64,000 nucleotides of DNA from Actinospica robiniae DSM 44927 (GCF_000504285.1 NZ_KI632511.1:245372-309371), one strand, 5' to 3'; positions 49,383 through 60,485 are shown, counted from the first letter of the stretch. The notes: generated from the sequence alone by a model not told the origin. Translations and numbers: made by a program.

Positions 49383-51431
49383 TCACGCCGCCTTCGGCTC
49401 AGCGCAGTCGTAGAGCATCTGGGCCACCGGTCCCGCCGACCCGCTGTATTGGGCGGAGGGCACCAGACGGCAGGAGGCGCGCACCCAGGCGTCGACCGCC
49501 TTGATGGTGGGGCCGCCGCCGACGTTGCCGAACAGGAAGCCGATGTTGAAGGTGCCGGGGACGTCGAGCAGGACGTAGGCGAGCCGCTTGTCCTGCACGT
49601 CGGCGCGCACGGCCGCGAGGCTCGGGGCCGGGGCCATCCCGCTGAAGCCGCCCATCGGCAGTACCGCCGCGCCGGCGCCGTCCACGTACGGCTCTGCCGT
49701 CAGCCAGTCGTCCGTCGCGAAGGTGTAGGCGGTGTGCGCGTGGCCGTCGACGTAGGCGAGCAGCGCCCGCTGCGCGGCGTTCATGCTGGCGTCCTGGCTG
49801 AGGGGGTTTCCGCCGGCCGGCGCGCCCTGCCGGGCGACCGGAGTGCTGCTGCCCGCGGTGAAGCCGAACTGGACTGGTCCTGCGATCGCGTCGAGGGCGT
49901 TGCCGCTGTACGACGTGTTCACCGTGGCGGCGGCCCACGCGAGCGGGGTGGCGAGCATGGCCGTGGCGCCGAGGATCGCGGCCAGGCGGATCGGCCGGTC
50001 TGTCGGGGCCGAGGAGCGGTTCAACGCCCCGATGGCCACGAGCGACAGCGAGAGCACCGCCAAAGCCATCACGAGGGGTGTGAGCCAGGGCAGGAAGTGC
50101 GCGTACTGGTGTGCCAGGTACGCGGTCCACAGCGCTTCGGCGAGCACGGCGACCGGGAGAAGCCACGTGCGCCAGTACAGGACGACGCCTGCTGCCGACA
50201 GCGCGCAGATCGGCGGGGCGAGCAGCGAGAGGTAGGCCATGTGGGGGACGGCCATCACGCTCAGCACGAGCGCGCCGGTGACGAACCAGATGCCCCAGAA
50301 GACGAATCCGCCGCGCACGGCGTTGGTGCGCGAGGCCCGCCGCGTCCACCAGAGCCCGGCGCCGAGCGCGAGCAGGGCCAGCGGGTAGAGCCAACCGACC
50401 TCGGGCGCGAATTCCGGGCCGAGAAGTTTGGTCCAGCCGTCGGCGCCGAACGACTGAGACTGAGTCGGGCTGGAGGACACGCCGAGCTGCTTGAGCGCGT
50501 GATGCAGGTTGCTACCGCTCGCCGTGCCGAGAGCACCCGGCACGTGGATCCCCAGCCGTGACACGCCGTTGTAGCCGAAGACCATCGAGAAGGCGTTGTT
50601 GTTGTTCGTTCCGTCGATGTAAGGACGATCGGCGGCGGGGGTGAACGTGTAGAGCAGCAGCCAGGAGAGCGAGGTCAGGACCATGGCCAGCCCGGCGATC
50701 GCCGCGTGGGCCAGGCGCCGGGCGCGCGGCAGCGGCGCCGTGGCCAGGTATCCCACGGCCAGCGCGGGCAGGATGACCCAGGCCTCGAGCATCTTGGCCT
50801 GGAAGCCGACCCCGACCCAGACTCCGGCGAACACCAGCGAGCGGAGTCTGCCGCGGGTGACCGCGTACTGATAGCGGTCTGCGGCGAGCACCAGGCACAG
50901 CGTCAGCGCGCCGTCTTCCATCGAGTGCTCGAACATGGACGCCACCACGGGCGTGAACGCGAGCAGCAGCGCGCCGAGCAGGGCGGCGTCGCGGCTGCCG
51001 GTCCAGCGCCGCACCGCGCTGTGGAACACGAGCACCGCGGCGACGCCCTCGAGCATCTGCGGGAGCGCGAGCGACCACGCGTGGAAGCCGAAGACGCGTG
51101 CGGACAGGGCCTGCGGCACGAACGAGCCGGCGAGCTTGTCCATCGTCAGCGTCGAGAGGGGATCGAGGGCGCCGTAGAACATGGCCTTCCAGCTCATGGA
51201 CATGCTGCGCACGGCCATCGAGTAGAACGGCGGGTATCCGGCGGCGGAGAGGTTCCAGGCGTAGAGCGCCGCGGTCAGTGCACAGAGCGCGAGCAGTGCC
51301 GCGATGCGCCACCGCCGCGCGAACACGTCGGCCGCCGGGCGGTCTCCCGCCTCGGCGGCCGGCTCGGGCGCGCTCGGCACCGTGCTGGTCGTAGTCGTCA
51401 CGCGTCCATCCTGGCCGAAATGGGATGGCAT
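49383..51431 (-). CDS. ArnT-like GT39-family membrane glycosyltransferase
   Basis: A 682-residue protein with about 12 membrane segments in the first 490 residues and a soluble extracellular C-terminal domain. The first loop has the acidic region with ARRWRIAALL-like entry then NLSAAGYPPFYSMAVRSMSM, close to the PMT/ArnT pattern. These enzymes move a sugar from a polyprenyl-phosphate donor to a lipid or protein on the outer face. The start may be ATG 51431 or GTG 51401 (VTTTTSTV), the latter nearer to the usual family start. It precedes the HEAT gene? No: it is upstream of it on the same strand with 43 bp between. Confidence 0.87.
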   Translation of the reverse strand: MPSHFGQDGRVTTTTSTVPSAPEPAAEAGDRPAADVFARRWRIAALLALCALTAALYAWNLSAAGYPPFYSMAVRSMSMSWKAMFYGALDPLSTLTMDKLAGSFVPQALSARVFGFHAWSLALPQMLEGVAAVLVFHSAVRRWTGSRDAALLGALLLAFTPVVASMFEHSMEDGALTLCLVLAADRYQYAVTRGRLRSLVFAGVWVGVGFQAKMLEAWVILPALAVGYLATAPLPRARRLAHAAIAGLAMVLTSLSWLLLYTFTPAADRPYIDGTNNNNAFSMVFGYNGVSRLGIHVPGALGTASGSNLHHALKQLGVSSSPTQSQSFGADGWTKLLGPEFAPEVGWLYPLALLALGAGLWWTRRASRTNAVRGGFVFWGIWFVTGALVLSVMAVPHMAYLSLLAPPICALSAAGVVLYWRTWLLPVAVLAEALWTAYLAHQYAHFLPWLTPLVMALAVLSLSLVAIGALNRSSAPTDRPIRLAAILGATAMLATPLAWAAATVNTSYSGNALDAIAGPVQFGFTAGSSTPVARQGAPAGGNPLSQDASMNAAQRALLAYVDGHAHTAYTFATDDWLTAEPYVDGAGAAVLPMGGFSGMAPAPSLAAVRADVQDKRLAYVLLDVPGTFNIGFLFGNVGGGPTIKAVDAWVRASCRLVPSAQYSGSAGPVAQMLYDCAEPKAA

Positions 51432-51541
51432 GGCCCTGAGCTCAGGGGCGGAGTACGCCAGGGTGCCGCGAATCCACCTGCGTGGCGGAGATTTCGCGTA
51501 TGGGCTGATCAGCCTACGGTCAGATTGATCACTGGGTTATG

Positions 51542-52219
51542 TCAACTAGCGTTGTGCGGAAAAACGCGCTTGGCGGTCATGTGGGCGTAGACGATCGTGT
51601 TGCCGAGGTATTCCTTGGTCTTCGGGTCGAAGTCGCCGCCGCAGGTGATCAGGCGCAGCCCGGGGTAGGGCGTGGCCGCGTACACCTTGTCGGTCGGGAA
51701 ATCCGCCTTGAGCGCGTCCTGGACCTCGTCGACGATGAAGACGGCGACGCTGTGGTCCGAACGCGTGACGTCGATCTCCATGCCGGGCTTGGCCAGGCCG
51801 AGGTAGTAGAACGCGCCGCGGTAATCCGCCATCAGCGACGAGTCCACGTGCGCGTCGATGATCGACGCGCCCACCTGGCCCGGCGTCGGGCTGCCGTTGT
51901 ACCAGGCGGCCACCTTGGCGTTGCTCAGCGGCGGCGTGCCGACGGTGTCGTCCTTGTTGACGCCGACGGTGATGATGTCGGCGTGCACGTTCACGGCGTC
52001 GATGTCGATGTGGGTCGGCACGGAGCGGCCCAGCGTCGGGAGCGGCACGACGGGCTTGACGGCGGCCGGGGCCAGGCTGCCCAGGACGGTCGCCTTGGGC
52101 TGCGGCGGCCCGGACGCGGCGCTCGCGTGGTCGAGCTTGAAGAACGCCGCGACGGCGAGGACCGCCGCGGCCACGTAGAGCAGTTTGTTGCCGCGGACGT
52201 CGCCGTCCTTGTGCGCCAT
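51542..52219 (-). CDS. Class F sortase
   Basis: A 225-residue class F sortase, the actinobacterial group. One N-terminal membrane segment (KLLYVAAAVLAVAAFF) is followed by a Pro-rich linker and the sortase barrel. The catalytic His is in IIDAHVDSS (about residue 124) and the catalytic Cys in LRLITCGGDF (about 193). The expected Arg may be in AHMTAKRVF. It joins sorting-signal proteins to the cell wall or modifies them. The gene downstream of a putative substrate (52366-52854) on the same strand makes the two a likely pair. Confidence 0.92.
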   Translation of the reverse strand: MAHKDGDVRGNKLLYVAAAVLAVAAFFKLDHASAASGPPQPKATVLGSLAPAAVKPVVPLPTLGRSVPTHIDIDAVNVHADIITVGVNKDDTVGTPPLSNAKVAAWYNGSPTPGQVGASIIDAHVDSSLMADYRGAFYYLGLAKPGMEIDVTRSDHSVAVFIVDEVQDALKADFPTDKVYAATPYPGLRLITCGGDFDPKTKEYLGNTIVYAHMTAKRVFPHNAS

Positions 52220-52365
52220 CGGGATCTCCCGGCCTTCGGTCGTCTCGTTCGGGTCGTGCTGTGGTGCGAGGAGCGTCAGGGGGTCGGCGGGCGCGCCCCG
52301 GCACGGGGTGACCGTGCCCGGGCGCGAGCCGTCAGGGGCGGGACGGGGGTGCCGCCCTCGCCTCT

Positions 52366-52854
52366 CTAGCGCTCGGTCTTGGCCTTGCGGCGGGTGGCCA
52401 CCACACCGAGGGCCAGCGCGCCGCCCAGCAGGGCCAGGCCGGCGGTGTCGGTGCCGCCGCCGAGGAGGGAGGCGCCGTCACCGGTGTGGGCCGCGCCCTT
52501 GGGCGAGACGACCAGGGTCTGCATGTCCGCGGCGGAGGTCTTGCCGCTCGCGCAGGTGATCGAGACGGTGTACGAGCCGGGGGTGTCCACCGACATGCCC
52601 CTGCCGGACAGACCCTTGAAGCCGGCGCTGCGGGTCAGCGTGATCGCGCCCTTGAAGCCGTCGGACTTGGCCACCGCCGAGGCGTCGGTGCTCGGGCAGA
52701 ACGAGTCGGTGAAGCCGTCGGTGATCCAGATGCTGCTGCCCGGGGCGACGGGCGGCGGGTTGGTGCCGGGGTCGGCGGCGGCGAACGCCGGGCTCGCGGC
52801 GGCGACCAGCGTACCGGTGACGAAGGTGAGGGCGGCGATACGGGAGGCCAGCAT
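52366..52854 (-). CDS. Exported cell-wall protein, likely sortase substrate
   Basis: A 162-residue exported protein. The signal peptide is SRIAALTFVTGTLVAAASPA ending FAAA. The mature domain contains two Cys (residues 53 and 101) that could form a disulfide. At the C-terminus come HTGDG (123-127), a hydrophobic stretch AGLALLGGALALGVVA and a basic tail RRKAKTER. This is the layout of a sortase substrate, but the pentapeptide reads AAHTG rather than LPxTG or LAxTG. The class F sortase gene is 146 bp downstream on the same strand. Confidence 0.8.
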   Translation of the reverse strand: MLASRIAALTFVTGTLVAAASPAFAAADPGTNPPPVAPGSSIWITDGFTDSFCPSTDASAVAKSDGFKGAITLTRSAGFKGLSGRGMSVDTPGSYTVSITCASGKTSAADMQTLVVSPKGAAHTGDGASLLGGGTDTAGLALLGGALALGVVATRRKAKTER

Positions 52855-53044
52855 GGTGATGGGGTTCCTCTTCTCTTAGAGCCTGCCGTCGCGGTACTCC
52901 GCGCGGCCGAGGCGGGTCGAGAAGCTGTTTCCCGAACTTTCTGACTAGTCATCAGAAGATGCGCTGAATGACTGACGGAGTATCAGATAGTTTCACTCGC
53001 CTGGGCGCGCGCAGAGCGTCGGACCGCGTGCCACGCCCGGAAAA

Positions 53045-53088
53045 CGCGGCGGCGGGCGGAGGGCCGAAGCCGTCCGCCCGCCGCCGCG
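53045..53088 (-). terminator. Strong intrinsic terminator of the polyketide hydroxylase gene
   Basis: CGCGGCGGCGGGCGGA (53045-53060) pairs perfectly with TCCGCCCGCCGCCGCG (53073-53088), a 16-bp stem with a 12-base loop. On the minus strand the hairpin is followed by TTTT (53041-53044), a proper intrinsic terminator 20 bp past the hydroxylase stop. Confidence 0.9.
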
Positions 53089-53108
53089 AGCACCGTCGAG
53101 GGGGAGTG

Positions 53109-54740
53109 TCAGCGAAGGCTGAGAACCTTCTCCAGCGCCTCCGCCAGGACCCGGCCGGGCTCGGCCGAGGAGCCGTGCGACCGCCAGGCCACGAAGCCGT
53201 CCGGACGCACTAGGACCGCGCCGTCGGCGGCCACGCCGTGCAGCTGCGCCCAGTCGGCGTCCTCGGCCTCGGGGACCAGGTCGTCGCCGCTGCCGGGACC
53301 GACCCGGTAGCAGTCCAGCGGGACGCCCGCCGCGGCCGCCAGGCGCAGGCCGGCCGCATGCCAGTCGCCGCCCTCGGGCCCGGTCAGCAGCACCGGGTTC
53401 TTCTCGTACAGGTCGAGGGTGGAGACCCGGACGCCCTGGCGCAGCAGCCACATGTGCGGCGCGCGACGTCCGGGCTCGGCACTGGGCCGGAAGTCCTGTG
53501 GGACGGCCTCCGCGTCCTTGGGGGCGCCGCAGACCGCGCTGGAGGCGTAGCGGTAGCCGAACACGATGGCGAGCATGCCGGGCTGCCGGCCGGTGCCCGG
53601 GCTGACCTCGTACCCGGGGTGCTGATGCTCCGCCGAGCGGGCCGAGGCGCGCTCCGCGGTCGCCAGCGCGACGGGCCTGCGCTCGGCCTCGTAGGTGCGC
53701 AGCAGCGCCGGGCCGGCCCAGCCCTCCAGCACCGCGGCGAGCTTCCAGGCGAGGTTGTGGGCGTCCTGGATGCCGGTGTTCGAACCGAACGCGCCGGTGG
53801 GGGACATCTCGTGGGCCGAGTCCCCGACGAGGAAGACCCGGTCGGTGCCGTAGCGCTCGGCGATCCGCTCCGCCGCGTGCCACGGCGCCTTGCCGGTGAT
53901 CTCGACCTCCAGGTCCGGCACGCCGGTGGCGGTGCGGATCAGCTCCGCACAGCGCTCGTCGGTGAAGTCCTCGAGGGTCTCGCCGTCGTTCGGCCGCCAC
54001 GGCGCGTGGAACACCCAGTTCTCCTGGTTGTCGACCGGCAGCAGCGCGCCCTCGCTCTGCGGGTTCGTCAGATAGCAGACGATGAACCGCCGATCGCCCA
54101 CGACGTCGGCGAGCTGCTTGGCCTTGAAGGTCACGCTGACGTTGTGGAACAGGTCGCCCTTGCCGGTGTGGCCGATGCCGAGCCGCTCCCGGACCGGGCT
54201 GCGCGGCCCGTCCGCGGCGACCAGGTAGTCCGCCTCGACCGTCCGGGTCTGCCCGGTCTCCCGGATCCGGATCTGCGCGGTCACGCCCTGCCCGTGCTCC
54301 TCGAAGGAGACCAGCTCGGTCCCGAAGTGGATGTCCGCGCCCTGCACCAGGGCGGCGTCGAGCAGCACCGGCTCCAGGTCGTTCTGGCTGCACAGGCACC
54401 AGCCCGACGGGCTCAGCCGGGAGAGTGCGCCGCCCGGGTCGATCTGGCGGAAGAGCCACTCCTGATCGGGCCCGGTCAGCGAGCCCGCCTGCAGGATTCC
54501 GTGGTTCTCGGCCAGAACTGACGCCGCGTCACGGATCAGTTGCTCCACTCCGGCGCCCCGGTAGAGCTCCATCGTGCGCACGTTGTTGCCGCGCCCGCGG
54601 GGATGATGCGAGGTCCCGGCGTGCCGCTCCACCAGCAGGTGCTCGATGCCGAGCCGGCCGAGGAACAACGAGGCGGACAGCCCCACCAGGGAACCGCCCA
54701 CGATCAGGACGGGAACACGCTCTGCTTCCTTCGATGCCAT
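53109..54740 (-). CDS. FAD-dependent polyketide hydroxylase
   Basis: A 543-residue class A flavoprotein monooxygenase. FAD motifs: [19 protein letters not shown] near residue 11, [17 protein letters not shown] near 165, and [20 protein letters not shown] near 295. A C-terminal thioredoxin-like domain begins near 420 and ends [16 protein letters not shown]. The type is that of aromatic polyketide hydroxylases such as the one in spore-pigment loci. ATG 54740 has GGAGAGG upstream; the open frame to 54881 is non-coding. It is divergent from the polyketide operon and closed by a strong terminator. Confidence 0.92.
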   Translation of the reverse strand: MASKEAERVPVLIVGGSLVGLSASLFLGRLGIEHLLVERHAGTSHHPRGRGNNVRTMELYRGAGVEQLIRDAASVLAENHGILQAGSLTGPDQEWLFRQIDPGGALSRLSPSGWCLCSQNDLEPVLLDAALVQGADIHFGTELVSFEEHGQGVTAQIRIRETGQTRTVEADYLVAADGPRSPVRERLGIGHTGKGDLFHNVSVTFKAKQLADVVGDRRFIVCYLTNPQSEGALLPVDNQENWVFHAPWRPNDGETLEDFTDERCAELIRTATGVPDLEVEITGKAPWHAAERIAERYGTDRVFLVGDSAHEMSPTGAFGSNTGIQDAHNLAWKLAAVLEGWAGPALLRTYEAERRPVALATAERASARSAEHQHPGYEVSPGTGRQPGMLAIVFGYRYASSAVCGAPKDAEAVPQDFRPSAEPGRRAPHMWLLRQGVRVSTLDLYEKNPVLLTGPEGGDWHAAGLRLAAAAGVPLDCYRVGPGSGDDLVPEAEDADWAQLHGVAADGAVLVRPDGFVAWRSHGSSAEPGRVLAEALEKVLSLR

Positions 54741-55042
54741 GGACCTCTCCAAGCCGGTGGTCAGGGGGTTCGCGGCTGCCGCGCTCGGCCGTCGCCCCCC
54801 GGCCGTCCGAGCGCGTCTCCGCCTGCACCGTGCATTCCCCGCAGAGCCCTGCTTGAGCCGATCCTCACTCATCTGGCTCACGCAACGCGCATCCGTGATG
54901 CCGTCAGGTGAGCATCGAGTTCAGATGATCCAGTACGTCGAAACCCACGGCCTCGGCTCGGATCGCCGGAATCGCGGGGCCGTGAGGCGCGGCGATCCCG
55001 CCGCCGCGCCGCCGGACCGCCGCTCGAGAGGAAGAAGCGACC
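54741..55042. promoter_or_regulatory. Divergent promoter region of the polyketide cluster
   Basis: 302 bp between the hydroxylase and the SchA/CurD gene, with no supported ORF. A 9-bp inverted repeat, GGATCGCCG (54960-54968) and CGGCGATCC (54990-54998), lies about 45 bp before the rightward start and may be a regulator site. No SARP-type direct heptamer repeat was recognised by eye. Confidence 0.5.
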
Positions 55043-56242
55043 TTGTCGACCGTGTACGAGACCCAGACCCAGACCCCCGGCCCGGACGCCGCGACCTCGC
55101 GGCTGCGGGTGGTGCTGCTGCTCGACGTCCTGGACGGGCACGAGCAGAAGTTCCTCGCCGCCTACGACCAGATCCGGCTGCAGGTGGCCGATGTGGCCGG
55201 TCATATCAGCGACCAGCTGTGCCAGTCCCTCGGCAACGCCTCGCAGTGGCTGATCACCAGCGAGTGGGAGAGCGCCGAGCCCTTCCTGAACTGGGTCGAG
55301 AGCGAAGAGCACCGCGCCGTGGTCGAACCGCTGCACGTCTGTGTGAGCGAGACCCGCTCGCTGCGGTTCCTGATCGCCCGGGAGACCCCCGAGGGCGGCG
55401 CGACCGCGCTGCGCGGCACCGTCCCGGCGCCCGCCGCGCCCGCCACCGTCCCCACCCGGTCGATGACGGGCGATCGGCCGCCGGCCGGCGGGACCGATCC
55501 CATCCCGGTACCGCCGCTCTCCCGCGGCGGCGTCGTCCGGCACGCCCTGACCTTCACGGTCAAGCCCGGAAGCGAGCAGGCCGTGGCCGGCTTCCTGGCC
55601 GACTACCGGTCGCCGCAGGCGCGCGTCGACGACACCACCCGGCTGCGGCGCACCTCGCTGTTCATGCGCGGCAACCGGGTCGTGCGGGCCGTCGAGGTGG
55701 AGGGCGACCTGGGCAACGCCCTGCGCCACGTCGCGGTCCAGCCCGAGATCAGGGCGGTCGAGCAGGCGATCAACCCCTACCTGGAGGAGGCGCGCGACCT
55801 GGACGACCCGTCGTCCGCGCGCGCGTTCTTCGCCCGGGCCGCGCTGCCCGCCGTGCAGCACGTCGGCAAGTCGGCCGACGGGGTCGATGGCGCGGTCCGC
55901 CACGCCTACCTCTATCCGGTGCGCCCGGGCTGCGGAGCCGAGGTCGCGCGGCTGCTCGCCGAACACGACGAAGCGGCGGTCGCCGATCCCGGACGCGCTC
56001 TGATCGGGACCACGATGTTCCTGCGCGACGACACGCTCGTCCGGCTGGTCGATCTGAACTGCGCTCAGCACGAGGCGGTCGAATCGGCCGCGGGCTTCGG
56101 GCTTGGCGCCGCGGCCGAGGAGCTGTCCCGGCAGCTGGATCCGGAGGCGGGCACCGACCTGCGGTCGCTGCCCGGGATCGAGCGCTTCCTCGAGGGCTGC
56201 CGCATGGATCCGGTCACCGACCGCCGGGCGCAGGACGCCTGA
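55043..56242 (+). CDS. ABM/SchA-CurD-like polyketide cluster protein
   Basis: A 399-residue protein of the kind found first in spore-pigment operons. Residues 20-115 form an antibiotic-biosynthesis-monooxygenase (dimeric alpha/beta barrel) domain ([39 protein letters not shown]). Residues about 165-380 hold SchA/CurD-type repeats ([40 protein letters not shown]). The exact reaction is not known; oxidation or cyclisation of the nascent polyketide is proposed for relatives. The start is TTG 55043 with GAGAGGAAG 8 bp before it, or GTG 55052. Confidence 0.82.
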   Translation: MSTVYETQTQTPGPDAATSRLRVVLLLDVLDGHEQKFLAAYDQIRLQVADVAGHISDQLCQSLGNASQWLITSEWESAEPFLNWVESEEHRAVVEPLHVCVSETRSLRFLIARETPEGGATALRGTVPAPAAPATVPTRSMTGDRPPAGGTDPIPVPPLSRGGVVRHALTFTVKPGSEQAVAGFLADYRSPQARVDDTTRLRRTSLFMRGNRVVRAVEVEGDLGNALRHVAVQPEIRAVEQAINPYLEEARDLDDPSSARAFFARAALPAVQHVGKSADGVDGAVRHAYLYPVRPGCGAEVARLLAEHDEAAVADPGRALIGTTMFLRDDTLVRLVDLNCAQHEAVESAAGFGLGAAAEELSRQLDPEAGTDLRSLPGIERFLEGCRMDPVTDRRAQDA

Positions 56243-56286
56243 GCCGCCGTCACGACGCCACCCTTCCCCAGCCAATGGAGAGATCA

Positions 56287-56724
56287 ATGACCGCTCAGCC
56301 ATCAGTGCGCATCGTGGACCTCGACGAGACGGAACCGAACCGCAGGCGCGGCGGCGACCTGCGGGCCATCCTCACACCCAAGACCGTGGGGGCCACCAGC
56401 GGGTTCATGGGCCTCGCCCTGATCCCGCCGGGGGAGCGGATCGCCGAGCACTACCACCCCTACTCCGAGGAGTTCGTCTTCCTCGTCTGCGGCGACGTCG
56501 AGGTGGACCTCGACGGGGTCGCCCACAAGCTGCGCCCGGACCAGGGCCTGATGGTGCCGATCAACATGCGCCACCGCTTCCGCAACGTCGGGGACACCGA
56601 GGCCCGGATGGTCTTCCACCTCGGTCCGCTGGCGCCGCGTCCCGAGCTCGGCCACGTCGACACCGAGGACGCGGCCGGCGCCGAGCCGGCCGGACCGCCC
56701 GACCTGGCGGGAGCACGGCGGTGA
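56287..56724 (+). CDS. Cupin protein of the polyketide cluster
   Basis: A 145-residue single-domain cupin. Motif 1 is [20 protein letters not shown] and motif 2 [13 protein letters not shown], giving a likely His/Glu metal site. Similar cupins lie beside KS-alpha in spore-pigment (whiE ORFII-like) operons, where they are thought to help cyclise or oxidise the polyketide. ATG 56287 has GGAGAG upstream; ATG 56275 is in frame but overlaps that site. Its stop overlaps the KS-alpha start as GTGA. Confidence 0.88.
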   Translation: MTAQPSVRIVDLDETEPNRRRGGDLRAILTPKTVGATSGFMGLALIPPGERIAEHYHPYSEEFVFLVCGDVEVDLDGVAHKLRPDQGLMVPINMRHRFRNVGDTEARMVFHLGPLAPRPELGHVDTEDAAGAEPAGPPDLAGARR

Positions 56725-57989
56725 ACCGGCGGGTGGCCGTCACCGGCCTGGGCGCGGTGGCCCCCGGCGGCGTCGGCATCACCGCCTTCTGGGACCTGCT
56801 GACCTCGGGCCGGACCGCGACCCGCGGGATCACGCTGTTCGACCCCGCGGGCTTCCGCTCCCGAATAGCCGCCGAGTGCGACTTCGACGGCCTGGCCTGC
56901 GGACTCGACCCGGTCCGCGCCGAGCGCGCGGACCGGTACGTACAGTTCGCCCTCGTCGCCGCCGCCGAAGCGGTCCGGGACTCCGGCATCGAGCTCGCGC
57001 GCGAGGACCCCTGGCGGCTCGGCGTCTCCCTCGGCACGGCCGTCGGCGGCACCACCCGGCTGGAGCGGGACTACGTGGCCGTCAGCGCGGCCGGCAGCCG
57101 CTGGGACGTGGACCACCGCGAGGCCGCGCCGCATCTGCACCGCGCGTTCTCACCCAGCGTCCTGGCCTCCGAGGTGGCCGAGGACCTGTGCGCCCGCGGA
57201 CCGGTCGAGACGGTCTCGACCGGCTGCACCTCCGGTCTGGACGCCGTCGGCTACGCCTTCCAGCTGATCTCCGAGGGCAAGGCCGAGGTCATCGTGGCCG
57301 GCGCTTCGGAATCGCCGATATCCCCGATCACCGTGGCCTGCTTCGACGCCATCAAGGCGACCTCGGCCCGCAACGACGACCCGGAGCACGCCTCGCGCCC
57401 CTTCGACGCGGAACGCGACGGGTTCGTGCTCGGCGAGGGCGCCGGGGTGCTCGTGCTCGAGGAGTGGGAGCACGCCCGCGCCCGGGGCGCCCGGATCTAC
57501 TGCGAGATCGGCGGTTTCGCGACGCGCGGCAACGCGTACCACATGACGGGGCTGACGACGGAGGGGCTGGAGATGTCCGAGTCCATCGACCGCGCGCTGG
57601 AACAGGCGCGGATCGACCCGTCAGAGGTCGACTACGTCAACGCGCACGGCTCGGGCACCAAGCAGAACGACCGGCACGAGACGGCGGCGGTCAAGCGCTC
57701 GCTGGGCGGGCGCGCCTACGAGATACCGATGAGCTCGATCAAGTCGATGATCGGGCACTCCCTCGGCGCGATCGGCGCCGTCGAACTCGTCGCCTGCGCC
57801 CTGGCGATGGCGAACGGCGTGGTGCCGCCGACCGCCAACTATCAGACCCCTGATCCGGAATGCGACCTCGACTACGTGCCGCGGACCGCGCGGGCCTGCC
57901 GGCTGCGCACCGTCCTGTCGGTCGGCAGCGGGTTCGGCGGCTTCCAATCGGCGGTGGTCCTCGCCGACGCCGATCGGAGGCTACGGTGA
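56721..57989 (+). CDS. Type II polyketide ketosynthase alpha (KS-alpha)
   Basis: A 422-residue ketosynthase. The active-site Cys is in [15 protein letters not shown] (Cys169), with His in [16 protein letters not shown] and the Lys/His pair in [20 protein letters not shown]. It extends the polyketide by decarboxylative Claisen condensation together with KS-beta and the ACP. It starts at GTG 56721 overlapping the cupin stop and ends in a GTGA overlap with KS-beta, so stoichiometric translation is expected. It closely follows the WhiE/TcmK type. Confidence 0.96.
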   Translation: MNRRVAVTGLGAVAPGGVGITAFWDLLTSGRTATRGITLFDPAGFRSRIAAECDFDGLACGLDPVRAERADRYVQFALVAAAEAVRDSGIELAREDPWRLGVSLGTAVGGTTRLERDYVAVSAAGSRWDVDHREAAPHLHRAFSPSVLASEVAEDLCARGPVETVSTGCTSGLDAVGYAFQLISEGKAEVIVAGASESPISPITVACFDAIKATSARNDDPEHASRPFDAERDGFVLGEGAGVLVLEEWEHARARGARIYCEIGGFATRGNAYHMTGLTTEGLEMSESIDRALEQARIDPSEVDYVNAHGSGTKQNDRHETAAVKRSLGGRAYEIPMSSIKSMIGHSLGAIGAVELVACALAMANGVVPPTANYQTPDPECDLDYVPRTARACRLRTVLSVGSGFGGFQSAVVLADADRRLR

Positions 57990-59239
57990 AGCGCAAGACG
58001 GATCCGCCCGCCCGCCCGGCCGTGGTGACCGGCCTGGGCGTGATCGCGCCCAACGGCATCGGCACCGAGCGGTTCTGGAAGGCGCTTCTCGGCGGCGCCT
58101 GCGTGCTCGGCCCGGTGACCCGCGAGGGCTGCACCGATCTGCCGCTGCGGGTCGCCGGCGAAGTCGAGGGCTTCGACGCGCAAGCCCTGATCGAGAGCCG
58201 CTATCTGGTCCAGACCGACCGCTTCACCCACTTCGCGATGGCCGCGGCCGACCTCGCCCTGGAGGACGCCCGGCTGCAGGCCGACCCGGAGAACCCGTAC
58301 GCCATCGGGGTGGCGACGGCCGCTGGCTCCGGCGGCGGCGAGTTCGGGCAGGGCGAGCTGCAGCGGCTGTGGGGCGAGGGACCGCAGTTCGTCGGGCCCT
58401 ACCAGTCGATCGCCTGGTTCTACGCCGCCAGCACCGGCCAGCTCTCCATCCGCGGCGGCTTCCGCGGGCCGTGCGCCGTGCTCGTCAACGACGAGGCGGG
58501 CGGACTCGACGTCTTCGGGCACGCCTGCCGGGCCATCCGGCAGGGTACTGACGCCGTCCTCACCGGCGCCACCGAGGCGCCGCTGGCCCCGTATTCGGTG
58601 GTCTGCCAGCTCGGCTACCCCGAGCTCAGCCTCGCCGAGGACCCGCAACGGGCCTACCTCCCGTTCACCGGGGACGCCTGCGGTTTCTCGCCGGCCGAGG
58701 GCGGCGCGATGCTCACGCTGGAGTCCGAGCACGCCGCCCGCGCCCGCGGCGCGGAGATCCGGGCCGAGGTCGCCGGGCACGCCGCCACTTTCAGCGGCAC
58801 CCGGGACTGGGAGCAGTCCCGATCCGGGCTGGCCCGGGCGATCCAGGGCGCGCTGGACGAGGCGGGCGCCTCGCCCGAGGAGGTCGACGTAGTTTTCGCC
58901 GACGCCCTGGGCGTGCCGGCCGCGGACCGGGCCGAAGCGCTCGCGCTGCACGACGCCCTCGGCGCCCGGGCCGCGCAGGTCCCGGTGACGGCGCCCAAGA
59001 CCGGCTTCGGACGGGCGTACTCGGCCGCCTCGACGCTGGATGTGGCCGCGGCCGTGCTCGCCCTCGAACACGGCGTGATCCCGGCCACGCCCAACATCAC
59101 CACGGCCGAGCACGACCTCGACCTGGTGACCGGCAGCGCGCGCAGCTCGCCGATCCGCACCGCCCTGGTCCTGAGCCGGGGCCTGATGGGCCACAACTCG
59201 GCCCTGGTGCTGCGCCGCGCCGGCGGCTACCGGCTCTGA
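57986..59239 (+). CDS. Type II polyketide chain-length factor (KS-beta)
   Basis: A 417-residue ketosynthase-like partner of KS-alpha. The active-site Cys is absent: the aligned stretch reads [15 protein letters not shown], with Glu170 in that position where most chain-length factors have Gln. KS-beta controls chain length and helps decarboxylate the ACP-bound malonate. It overlaps KS-alpha by 4 bp (57986-57989). The N-terminus, [20 protein letters not shown], is standard. Confidence 0.95.
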   Translation: MKRKTDPPARPAVVTGLGVIAPNGIGTERFWKALLGGACVLGPVTREGCTDLPLRVAGEVEGFDAQALIESRYLVQTDRFTHFAMAAADLALEDARLQADPENPYAIGVATAAGSGGGEFGQGELQRLWGEGPQFVGPYQSIAWFYAASTGQLSIRGGFRGPCAVLVNDEAGGLDVFGHACRAIRQGTDAVLTGATEAPLAPYSVVCQLGYPELSLAEDPQRAYLPFTGDACGFSPAEGGAMLTLESEHAARARGAEIRAEVAGHAATFSGTRDWEQSRSGLARAIQGALDEAGASPEEVDVVFADALGVPAADRAEALALHDALGARAAQVPVTAPKTGFGRAYSAASTLDVAAAVLALEHGVIPATPNITTAEHDLDLVTGSARSSPIRTALVLSRGLMGHNSALVLRRAGGYRL

Positions 59240-59301
59240 CCGGCTACGACCGGCACGGCACCCGTCCGGAGTTCCCCACTTCCGCTAAGGAGAGACCTGT
59301 G

Positions 59302-60049
<748 letters not shown>

Positions 60050-60083
60050 GCGCGCTGCCTCTTGCCGCAGCCGTGCTGCCGTC

Positions 60084-60126
60084 CCGCCGAGCCGACCGGG
60101 CCACCTCAGGCCGGTCGGCTCGGCGG
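60084..60126 (+). terminator. Perfect 16-bp hairpin within the polyketide operon
   Basis: CCGCCGAGCCGACCGG (60084-60099), an 11-base loop and CCGGTCGGCTCGGCGG (60111-60126) lie between the aromatase and cyclase genes. No T-run follows, so it may attenuate, process or stabilise the transcript rather than end it. Confidence 0.6.
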
Positions 60127-60152
60127 TCCCTTCGTGAGGAAAGGACCCATCC

Positions 60153-60485
60153 ATGCACCGCGCTTTGATCGTCGCCCGGATGAAGCCGGACTCGGCCCCG
60201 GACATCGCCGACGCCTTCGCCGACTCCGACCGCGGCGAGCTGCCCGCCCTCGTCGGCGTGACCAGCCGCAGCCTGTTCCAGTTCGGCGACCTGTACCTGC
60301 ACCTGATCGAGGCCGAGCGGCCGCCCGGCCCGGAGGTGGCCAAGGCGAAGGACCACCCGGACTTCCGGGCCGTCAGCCAGCAGCTGGCCGCCTACGTCTC
60401 CGCGTACGACCCGGCGACCTGGCAGGAACCTAAAGACGCGATGGCCCGCGAGTTCTACCGCTGGGACCGCGCGATCAAGATCTGA
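60153..60485 (+). CDS. TcmI-type polyketide cyclase
   Basis: A 110-residue dimeric alpha/beta-barrel cyclase of the TcmI/WhiE ORFVII family (HRALIVARMKPDSAPDIADA, SRSLFQFGDLYLHLIEAERP, EFYRWD near the end). It closes the later ring(s) of the aromatic polyketide. GAGGAAAGGA precedes the ATG. It is separated from the aromatase by 103 bp that hold a strong hairpin, so its expression relative to upstream genes may differ. Confidence 0.93.
   Translation: MHRALIVARMKPDSAPDIADAFADSDRGELPALVGVTSRSLFQFGDLYLHLIEAERPPGPEVAKAKDHPDFRAVSQQLAAYVSAYDPATWQEPKDAMAREFYRWDRAIKI

Noticed and set aside
51401-51431. Choosing one start for the GT39 protein
   Set aside because: Both ATG 51431 and GTG 51401 have partial ribosome-binding sites; the sequence alone does not decide, so the longer form is listed with a note.
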